A stretch of DNA of 64,000 nucleotides from Rhyacophila brunnea (lineage: Eukaryota; Arthropoda; Insecta; Trichoptera; Rhyacophilidae), in NCBI GenBank assembly GCA_022495005.1, contig JAGYXB010001002.1, positions 2,852,001 through 2,916,000 on the forward strand, given 5' to 3'. The notes beneath the pieces were generated by a model that saw only the letters and a program-made list of their open reading frames with translations, was not told where the DNA came from and searched no databases. This document shows, piece by piece, positions 13,301 to 25,300 of this stretch (the stretch's first letter is position 1; every line of letters starts with the position of its first letter). Both the position numbers and the translations under genes were made by a program.

Positions 13301-16300
13301 AGCAGCAAAACAAGTAACGATAATTTTTGCCGAAAATTATACTTAAAAGATGATTCTAGAAAAGTTGCCAACCCATTTTTGCGTCACGCGCTCCTTAGAG
13401 AAATTATGTTTTTTTAATATATTTCGGAAGTTGAAAAATCACCCTTGCAATGTAGGGTCACGCTTCTTCGGACAGTGGCCATTCCAAATGTTAACTTTTT
13501 GCGTTTACTTCGCCGAAAAAATCTTGTACTTAATAAGTAACGTAAGTAAGAATAACCATAATCTAAACAAATATGTCTAAAATAAGTGTAATATTGCGTT
13601 AAAGCGATATCAATGATTCAAAGTACCGGTCTGAGAGATCACCAAACCATTTCTGCCTAGACAATGTATAGCCTTACTTAAGATTTATAATATGTTTATA
13701 ATTGTAAAAATTGTAATATCATATTATAATATTGTACTATTGTGACGAGAACTACTTTTCTTTTAGATGTATTTTGTATTATCTTACAATTCCTATTAAG
13801 TGAAGCTGAGCAGGATCCAAAAGTACGCAAGTTCAGTATTATTTAGTGTTGTGGCTTTAGTTTTCCAGGTTGTCTGCTATTTTGATTGTTGGCATCCAGT
13901 CTGTTGCCTACAATAATCCTGTGTATATATTTATGTCAGCAGTCCGAAATTATATTATATTATGTAGACACATAATAATATACAATAAGTGCTCCTCAGA
14001 GTATGTATATGTGAAAGGTATTGTACAGACATGAGTTTTGAATGCTCGTCTGAGAATCTTGTTATACAGTTATTATGTTTATATTATATAATAATAAAGT
14101 ACAGATAATGTAGATTAACACCAGTGCCAAACGTGCAATTGACGCAGTACAATATAGTTACTTACTATTTTTATAAAAAAATATTAAACCAACATACTGA
14201 AAAGTCATAGATAGGCATTATTAAAATACATAATTCGCAATATCATTAAAATTGCTCAGGCATTATGATTATGCTATTAATTATTGGCATTAAATTTGTC
14301 CTATAATATTTACGTACTAGATGAAAAATGCTAATAATAATTGATAATATATTATTAAACTCAACAAAATAATGGTGTTATGTTTAATTAAATAAATTGA
14401 TTTATATAAAACTTTAAATTTGAATTTATGAAGGCATTTTATTATGTACTTATTTTATAATAAAATTACAAATTAATCGAATGCAAAGGTTGCAGTCTTA
14501 AGAACCAATGAATAAATTATAAATTAATGAATCTTATCTGATATGCAATTATTATTTTAATCTATTTTGTTCATGCAAGTAAACTTTGGACTACTTAAAT
14601 GACTTAAGTATGTCAAAAATTCTGATAATTATTTTTTGTATAAGGATTACGTACCACTGATAACATCGAGAGCATACAAAGTCGCGTATGGGTAGATATC
14701 AAACACCTTTCCTTTATTTTCGCCGACTTTTTCTATAAAATCCTGTCCTTTATCACTGAAAATCTCAGTAAACTGCTCCAGTATTTTATAATGGAAGGTA
14801 GGCGTTATGATTTTTCGCTGTTTGCGCCATTTTTTTCCTAAAAATAAAAGCCATTTTCATGAAAAAAGTAATAACTCTCTGAAAACGATTATATAAGCCA
14901 TTATGTTTGTAAGCATATTATTATAATCAATATAATGATAGGAAAATATAACACAATATCAAAGAAATTTAAATATGTTGAATATTAACATTACAGAAAA
15001 AAAAAATATAAATCTATCATCATCATCAAATTTTCAAAGTGAACTTATTCCACTACTTTGAGAACATATACACTAATATGAGTTATAAATGCCAGAATTT
15101 AAAGGATAAAATTTTAAACAAGCGCATTTAATCTAGTAGAAAAAGCAACTTCAAAATCGGTGTTAGCTACAAAAGTAACTTCTTCCAATACAAAAAACAT
15201 ATTATCTAATATCAACACCGTAAACAGTTTTTGGCTTTTGCCAAAAATTTTTTGAAGTAGAATAAGTTCACTTTAAAAATATACGCCTTAATTTAACTTT
15301 ATTTACGTTGACTCTTTGGTCTTTATTTTACTATTTTGGTACTATAAATTACTTTGTGCTTAGTTTATTTTGTATGGGGCCAGTATGAATGCCCCGCATC
15401 ATAATAAAGCTTATTTCATCGCATACACTATTCTATACAATGCTGCATTACTAAATGTTATTTTACCTGTCTTGTGTTGGAGATATATTGTTATCCTTGT
15501 ATAAGCATTTCGAATAATTTACGCATAAGGTGCTTTTGAAATAACGTTTACCCATTCAAAAAATCTTGTCAAAGAAGCCTCCATATACGGACATCTTGTT
15601 GCCTTATATGAATAAGGTCCAATATATTACGTTCTGTACATGTGGAGCTTTTTTGAGTCAAGAAAGTGATTCATCAATTTAAGACTTTATTTTTAGACAA
15701 AAATTTACAGAAGTAAGTATATAAACAGTTATTTAATTTTATTAGTGAGAACTGAACAATAAATAAATGAAAAATTTACATACCTGTACTAAGCAATAAT
15801 CCATCGCCCAACCATTCAAAAAAAAACATGTAGTCATCAAATTTTGATAGTTCTTTATTACTTCCTAGTAAAACCTAAAAGAAAAATATTTTATAAAAAA
15901 TCACACACTATTATTGATTGAAAGCAAAAATTTGAAAATTGTTGTTACAATATTTAATATATTGATACTGGTAAGATTATTTATCACATATAAGATCATA
16001 TTTTATATCACATTATACTAAATTTTGATGATTTTAATCCATTATGTTTGGTCATTACGATTTGCAACCCAATCCCAATATTCTATTTGATTTTCATGTC
16101 AAATCCCGGTATTAAAAATTTTGGAATCCCACAATCAGTTATAAGTGAAATACATGTCTCAAAATATACTTTCCCTTAAAAACGGACGAAATTGATCTTG
16201 ACTAATATTAAAATAACTCGAATTTATACTACCAGTACATAATATTATGGTGTTTTATTTCTACATTTCATTTACTCATAGATTGTTATTACAATAAAAA

Positions 16301-19300
16301 AAAGAAAATATGAATTGCTTCAATGTATGAAAAATAGCAAATATCTAATAATCTATAATTTATACTAATAATGAGGTTGGAAAAAAAATGTCTTACCAAA
16401 AACATCGACAAAACCTAATAAAATATTTAACACACTGGCTCCCAAATGTAAAATTTCCTATCGGTAGCTGCATAATATAACGTATAATAATATATTTATA
16501 TTAAGTTAGTTCAGATACTGAAAAAACCCTTCTGGTCTAAATTTCGCATGATTTTATGTTTTTCTAGTATATTGGATTGAAAAGTAGCAAATCTCTAATC
16601 CCAGATTTAAAAATTATTTACTGCGTGGCAAATTTTATAAATTATAAACTTTGTTAATAAACAGTCAACTAACTATTTTTATAATATTGCCATGTAAAAA
16701 AGAATTTTCAAATCTGGAATTGCAGATTTAGTATATTATACTAAGCTATTGATACTCATGAGTTCACTCCAGAACGATAGACAAAAATGCCTACCGAATA
16801 TTATTTTTTTATATTAATATAAAAATATATACCTATTTGAATTTGAAAGAATACTAAACATGCCAACATAATTCATTTATTAATTAAATAATTTAATCAA
16901 TCTATAAGAACCAGACTACATTATGTCAAAAAATAAAACTTAAAATGCATTTCAATTGTAATACCTACAATATTAATAAGAATTTACACTTTATTTACAA
17001 GTATTTTTAATTTCTGTCTTGAATAGAATTAAGTGTAAATTTAATTGAAACTAACAAACATAATGTGATCATTTACAGTTATAGATACTAATCTACAAAA
17101 CTTATTTTTAGCGTATAATATGAATAAATTATCAACTAACTTGAAATTGCGTATTATTTAGGTATATATTAGATTTCTATCACCCATCTGGCAATCGTGC
17201 TGGTGATAGCTCTGTTTGATTCAAATATAAATGTATATTGTTTTAAATTTAAATACAAATACAAACATCACTTACTTCCACATGTTCTGGATTAGTAATC
17301 ATAATAAAGACATCATTTCCAAGAATTATTCTGTACGTTGTAAGATTCACTGATTTCCACATATTTTCCATAGACTTAAGAATATCTTTAACATAAAATA
17401 ATATAAACAAGTTATTCATTAATTAACAGTAAATCTTATGATTACGGATATTTTCAAATAAAAACCAATCCGGTATGTACCTCATATAGTGTTAATGAAT
17501 ATAATTTTATAAAATATATACATTTGTTTTGAACTATAACAACCATAAATTTTTTAAAATACCGTAACGCCCAGTGAGATCAAAACGTGCCTTCGCGCTA
17601 ATTTGTAGTTGCGTTAATTTTTGCAGTCGGCTTTTATGTTTTTAATTTAAGTATCAATTACCTTCAGATCATAATGCCAATAATACCAAGCAAACAGGAT
17701 AGGAAAAATATTGATCCAATTAACATGAGAATATAAAGAAGATTTTTGAGTCTGTTCAATAATATGTCATTCGGAGAACAAGATATAATAAGAAGTTGTA
17801 CACATTTTATGGAGGCGAAAAGATTAAATGGTATATGACAATATAGAGACTGTGCTAGATCAGCCATGTGATATCAACAAGGCGAGCTATGTACGCAATC
17901 CCTGAGGGCAAAAAAAACCTGAACGGCCGAAATTGAAATGGCTGGACTGCGTCACAGTAAATTTAAGAATGTTCGATCAAAGTAACTGGATAATTCCAGC
18001 ACTGGATCGTCTAAGGTGGAGGAAGTTTTTAAGTAGGCCAGGACCTACCAAAGGTAATAGTGCCTTAAATGATGATCAATTACGTTAAATACTAACCGGT
18101 GTAAAGATTTCTCCAAATTTTAGATATTACGTAAGTGCACTTGCTATGTGTATATTCAATAAAGAATGTTACATACTCAAGTCTTGTGAATTATTTGTTG
18201 AAGAAAGAAAAAATGTTTATTAAATATAAATTTGTTATATATGTTACGCCGAATGTGCGAAATTGACTATTACATGAAATGGGCAAAATTTTGCCTAAAT
18301 CATGAAAAATGCAAGCTCGTTGCCTTATTCGTAAATTAGACAAAATATCTGGCGAGTGCGTGAATTCGGCAGTAATTTTTCTGCCTAGTTCATGCATTGG
18401 ACAAACTAGATAGTAGCGCTACGGTGGTATTTTTTGCAACTGAAGTAAATGTGTCAAATGCTCATGCATTGGTCAAAATGTACGTATATTATCTATGGTC
18501 AAAATGGGTGCCGGATGAAATTCCGAAGGCCGAAATCCTGAATGCTGAAATCCCGAACGGCCGAAATACCGAAAGCCTAAATCCCGAAAGCCGAAATCCC
18601 GAATACCGAAATCCCAAACGCTGAAATCCCGAATAGCCGAAATCCCGAATGGCCGGAATCCCGAATGGCCAGAATCCCGAAAAATAAAAAAATACAAACA
18701 TCAATAATAATAAAAGGCAACAGACTTGACTATTACATGAATTAGCCAAAATTTTGCCCATTTTATGTAATAGTCAATTTCGCACATTCGGCGTAACATA
18801 TAGGTACATCATGTTTACATTATCGGCTCTACAATTCTAATTGCTACAAGTGTAATACTATTACTACCAATATATTTATATTGTTACAGCATCCACTTAT
18901 ATATAAAAATAACAATGCTTCAAGCCAGTCTTCTTACTGACAACGTACCAAAATTAACTGTTTAGTTAATAATATGTAGTAACAGTAATAGCCTTCATCT
19001 TTTACAGTTGTATAAATACTTTTGGTCAATTAAGCATAATAATGTCAACATAAAAAATTGGGTCACTTAAATTTATTATTTTGAAACTGCTCTCATCAAT
19101 TTTAATTTAAAAATGTCTGCGTGAAATTTGTTATTTATTTTAGTATGTTAGTTATATCTATATAATTTAAGTTGTGACAATTAAATGAGTGTAGATTATA
19201 TATAATTACAAATATATATAAGAGCATATATTTGTATACAACCTATAAAAAGCTATTTAAATTGTTAAAATGTTTATATATTATGTATGATCAACTTGTA

Positions 19301-22300
19301 TAAAATATTGAGAGTATTTATTCATTATGTCTTTCAGATTTGTAGATATTATGTTGTATAGAATTAAAGTCGTTTTTATTTTCATAGGATATTATAATAT
19401 TTTAATATTTTTGGCTGACTTAACCTCTTTCGAATACTTTAATTATTAATTATTATTGACATAAAGAAATATCATTTTTTTTATTCAAAATATTAATGTA
19501 AAATTTACAATCGCCTGATTTTACTTTGAAAATAATTATTTTCTCAATTAAGTTAACCAATAAAATTGTATTCATTTAAATTTGTAATATTATATAGAAA
19601 ATATTGATACCAAATCTATGAGCTGAAATGAATGCTAAATTCCTTTTCGAAAACCTAAAACTAATCAGAGTGATTGAAAATACATATTAAACGTAATCGT
19701 TATTTATTCTAACTTTGTGCAAGTGCACACCGCCTAGCAGGTATCTAAAATAAATGCTACATCTCTTGTGTCAAGAAAAAAAATCAGTTAAACCAACGGC
19801 ATGCATTTTTAAAAATAATAATTGACAGAAACCAAAAACTTGTATATTTTACCGAAAGAAATCAACAAAACAGACCTATCCTCTTGTCTAAGTCTACCCT
19901 TGCCATAAATTCATTGAGAAAACCAACAGTAAAATTACCTAAGGGAGTTAATAAGAACATCATTTTAAATACAATTCAGTAGGAAAATCAATCGCGAGGT
20001 GACAAAGGCACTACGACCCGAATGGTTTACATAAGTAATAGATAATTAATTAAAGTAAATTTAATGTAATGCTGTGAACTGTGAATTTTATCACTACAGT
20101 GAGTGAAAATGACCCATGCTTAAACAAACCGAAATCTCAGTGCCTAGTTGGCTTACTGCCTTAGTAATAATCCCTTATGACGTATACCACGTATGTATCA
20201 TTTTTAGACAGATCTTTATAAATGTACGCAATGTCAACCAAAAATCCTCGTGGAGAATTGAAAATATCAAGCGTTTTGTTTTCATATTTTTTATTGCAAA
20301 ATAACCATGTAAACCTAGTTTCCTTCAACCTTCATATACTTAAATCCCATAATAAAAGACTCGTGCGGATCCTTGCAATTTGTATGTATTTTCAACAAAT
20401 TCGTGTAGTTAATTTCATCAGTTTTTCAATATCTAAACTAAATCTGTATCCAGTACTATAATATCAAAGTAGTGTAGATTGTCTCATTTTGTTTCTAATT
20501 TCGACACTGCATATTAACAGCTGCTTTACTAAACATGTCATAATTTCCGTGTAATTTATTTTGCAATTGTTTTGGGTAAAATTAAGAGATATAAATGATT
20601 TTATTTCTTTTGTGCCTTATAAAGACTTGTAATTTATAAAGACTTCTCGCGTGGATTTCGTAGTATAAATAATTTATATCTTTTGTCACAGTACATATAT
20701 GAAGAACAAAACGTCATAAAGCAGTAGATTTATGTTGATAGCTCGCCTTACACGAGACAAAGCAAAACGTTTCAGAGAAACAATGCACCCCACAAATGAG
20801 AAACATTTTAGTATAAAGATGAGTTATGGATACAAAGAAGGGGCGTTTTCTTATGCTTAAGGATAATGGAAGCTGGAAAAATGAAAAAAAAATGTTTAAT
20901 ATACGAATGTGTGATAATATGAAATACGCGGCGTGTCATAAATCATTTGACATTTTTAATGGACTTTTTCTTATGTTTATTTTTTTATATTTTAAGCTTT
21001 ACTTTCTTCACCATTGCTACAACGTAATATTATATTTAAAAAACATCCCTTTTAATCATATCAGTTTAAACATTATTAAGTATCTACTATTAATTACCAA
21101 TTGAGAATAGTCCAAAGATGCTGTTGATGTGGAGCATCTCCATAAATATTAGATAAATTTATACGAATAATACTATGCATTTAATGCGAAATTTTATGAT
21201 AAAATTTTCTGAATTATAATTCTTAGTAGTTCTAAATAGTAATATAATTCGCACATTGCTTGTGAATTTATTAATTGATTATTATTATTATTGAAATTCG
21301 AGCTTATGAATATTATATTTAAAATATCGCAGAGATACTACTCCATAATAAACTACACCACACCACTTCATCGGCTGCTCACAAATTCCAACTGCTTATA
21401 AAATCTTACGTAATTAAGATATGGTTAGAGGTAGTAGGTATATATTTATTTTTGAAAGACCATTTCTCCAAGGAAAAGTCACCACACGTCTATGATAATA
21501 ACATATCACTAAGATGTGTGACGTTCACACTATAAACCAAAGTTTTTAACGCTTTTCCATTGCTATACTTGATAGGGGATGAATTATCCAGCAAAAGAGC
21601 ATATTGTAATATTTAACACCTTTCAATAAGATAAAATAATTTTTATAATCGCGTATATCTTTCTCTCTAAAAAACCTATTTCGATAACAAACAACCTTGA
21701 AAGTCTAAAATATTAATGTGATTTGTTGAATGTCTAAATTAGTTTCGAAATAAATGTATTTGGTTGGACCCAACAATAATAAATGAAGTACATTATTAAT
21801 TATCTAATACTCAAACCATTCCAATCAATACGATGTCAAATTTTCTGCCATTCATCATAAAGTACTATAAGTCCTAGTGTGACTATACTATAAACGCGTG
21901 TCTTATGAATGTTTGATAACTGATTTTTATAAACTAAGTAAACACTTTTTCACGCTCATAAAACGAATAATAAGGACGATAAAATATTCATATTTTCAGT
22001 ATTTAGTCATTATTTATTTTATTCAATCAACATGTCTACATAATATACTTTGGTATACAATACATGACAAAAGGCAGAAATTCTATAAACTCATGTTCAG
22101 AATAAAATCTTTTCTTTACCTATTCACTGAACACACAAGTTAATTTAATAATACCGAAAGTAAAAAATAACCGATTTTTTTTACGAAACACAAATTCACG
22201 CTGTTTGAGATTTTCCACAAAATATGATATATTTTAAATGTACTGTTTCTATTAAAGAAATCAAAAACAGTATATTATTTATTGTACAGTATTAGTGTTT

Positions 22301-25300
22301 AAGTATTACTAATTTATTCATGAATAATAATTTAACACATAGCTCAGATACAAATTTAGATCTTCATACATATTTAGTTTAATTCCTCACTCATCCCTGT
22401 AGTATAAATTTGTTAAGTATATTCTACATCACATACCCGACACTCTACAACAGGGATTCCCAACAATGTTCCCGTGGCCGCAAAGGCACCCACCAACTCA
22501 TTTGACAAATACAAATCGTGATGCACATCCCTAACGATAAAAAATTAGAGATATCCAATGCTAAAGATTATACTAATTAAATTTCCATTATTTTTTATCT
22601 TATATTTTTTGCAAAAAAATATTATTATAATAATATATAATCTGTAATTATCTGTCTCGTTATGTTTTTAAATAGTATTGAAAAAATCATTAATACAAAG
22701 TGAAACTACGAATTTTTGAAATAAAACAGTTAAGTCTTAGTATTTTGTTACATGTCTACTGTATTCAGAGCGTAGTTAACAAAGCACACAGGCCACAATT
22801 TTGAAAAAAATGAGTTATTGTGATTTCCATAAACTCACACGTTTGTTTTACGTTCTGCATAAATCAGCCAAGCTGCTGTCATACAAAAAATCTCATATAA
22901 ATGCATTTTAAAGATTTCAAGAATCGCAGAATATGTTATTTTCGATCTGCATAAAGCAACCAAGCTGCTGTCATAGAAAAATGACATTTAAATGCGCTTA
23001 AAAAATATTCCATTTTCGATCTGCATAAAGCAACCACGTCATGATAATAAAATGTAATTATTAAAATCCTGACTGTGTAAGGTGTGTTTTTCTACATTCA
23101 AATAAACATTATTTTCTCAATTACATTACATATTTTTCATTTTATTATATATTATATTATTATAATATAATACCTATATAGATTTTTCTTGTAAAAATTG
23201 GAGCCAGGCAGCTGTATTAATTTATAATTTACAAGTTTTTCAAATTATTTTCAGAACTTTTCTCATAATACTTGAGTAACTTCAACGGTTTTTTTTTTAA
23301 GAAAATAGATGCAAAAAAAAAGATTTTTCATACAAAAATAAGATTCATGCATTGCATTCTGCAGAATGAGCATTGTAAAAAGACCGTTTTGCACAAGACA
23401 GTCTGAACGGCTAAAATACCAAAATTTCATAGATTTTATGCCTTCATCTCTTTGAAAGTTACATAAAATCATATATATATCTCTATATATATAAAAATCT
23501 CGTGTCACGATGTTTGTGGTCGAACTCCTCCGAAATGGCTCGACCGATTTTTATGAATTTTTTTATGTATATTTGTTAGGTATGAGAATAGGTCAACAAG
23601 TATATTTCATACCGCTAGATGATTAGGGTATCTCTATCCAGAAAAATTTTCTTTTATTTTTTTGACAATTTTTTTTTTGTATTTTTTTTATTATTTGGCA
23701 TAAAAAAATACCTATAACCTCAAATTTTCATTTTCCTACCCTCATCCTCCCATTTTTTAATCGCGATTTTATTATTTTTGTATGAAAAAATTTAACCGTC
23801 GTTCGTATTTCAGACAGAACGAAATTATTTATGTTGTTGAATGACAGATGGCACTACGTCCGAGAAGAATTCAAGAGAAGCGTCGCGTCATTTTGACATT
23901 TCATTCGGCAAATCACAACGCAGTGCGTGCAAAATTTTGTACGATTTATTTTAATTTATCTATTTTTATGTGCGTGTATTACAGTGCACAATTCCAGCAA
24001 GACGCAAGGGGGGCCATTTGGGCCGTCGAACGTCGAACGAATAAAGCAACAAACATGCGAAATAGTAGAGTAGAAAGAACAGACGAACAAATCCAACAAG
24101 ATAACAAAAACGTGCGTGTAAGCATGTCGCAATTGCGTGAATCTCAATCACAAGAGGCACGAGCTGAACGAAATCAACAACGACAATTGGAACGGAGCCA
24201 AGCGCACCGGTTCGTAGTTAACACACGCACAGAAAATGACCGACAACGCCAACAAGTACATCGAACATTTACATCCGCTTCGTTCCTTCGTCTCGCATTC
24301 AAGTACGAGCCAGATATTAAATATTCCGCTCATCCGAAAGTGCTGATTGGTGCTATGGACAAAGAATGTCCCCATTGTCATGCGCTCAAATTCAAACATG
24401 AGTCAGCCGGGATGTGTTGCGCATCAGGAAAAGTGCAACTACCAGAAATTGAGATACCACCAGAACCATTGAACAGCTTGCTCATTGGCACGGTTCCAGA
24501 TTCAAACCTGTTCCTGAAGTCCATTCGCACATTCAATTCATGCTTCCAAATGACTTCGTCCGGAGCAACAGAAATAGTTCACAATACTGCGAAAAATGGT
24601 CAACAATTCCATTCTACGTTCAAAATCAAAGGTCAAGTATACCACAAAGTAGGCTCATTGCTGCTAATGCCAAACGAACCACATACATTTTTACAAATCT
24701 ACTTCATGGGCGCGGCGGTGAGGACATCAATCATGTGGATGCACGTTGCGGCTACAATAGCCTCAATTCGCCTAATGCCAGGCGCATCGTCGGCGAACTG
24801 GACGCCCTGTTGAATGAGCACAATGAATTATTGAAATTCTTCAAAGCACACATGCATGAATTGCAAAGTGACAATCACGCTATTGTCATCAATCCTGATA
24901 AAACACCAGCTGGAGAGCACATACGTCGATTCAATGCGACTGTTGTTGACGACATTGCTGGAATCATGGTTGGCGACCGCACATCGACGCGAGAAATCGT
25001 GATTCGAAGAAGAAACAATAATCTGGAGTTCATCGCTGACACACACCGTTCATACGACGCTCTCCAATATCCGCTAATTTTCTGGAAGGGACAATACGGA
25101 TATTGCATAAACATTAAACAACTAGATCCTGTCACAGGTAATTCATTCAATATGAACATCATTACTCATTTTGAATTGAGAAAATGAATGGTTGATGTTT
25201 TTTGTTTTTATCGGCGGTCATCGTCTACAGTGCTCTATTCCTCTTTCTGTCATAGATCCCATCCCCACACACTTACGATACATTCGTTACTTTTTATTTA

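Larger units (their letters stand above)
9098..14654 (-). other. P450 intron 4
   Basis: About 5.6 kb. Holds a perfect hairpin (9166-9223), an unrecognised GC-richer patch (about 9850-10280) after a G-run near 9870-9880, a LINE fragment (11890-12670) and a telomere-motif MITE (12847-13060). Another GC-richer patch at 13200-13310 is not recognised. Confidence 0.8.

Noticed and set aside
18397..18761. Open frames on both strands over the minisatellite
   Set aside because: They arise because the repeat unit lacks stops in several frames; the protein would be repetitive and unlike anything known.
20826..21104. FLYWCH/MULE-like finger
   Set aside because: Only a few hydrophobic and Cys/His positions fit; the rest is chance-like.
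22845..23040. CRISPR-like array
   Set aside because: Units are few, diverged and without unique spacers, and the genome is eukaryotic.
23956..24399. Minus-strand open frames across the Helitron
   Set aside because: They are antisense shadows of the Helitron coding sequence.
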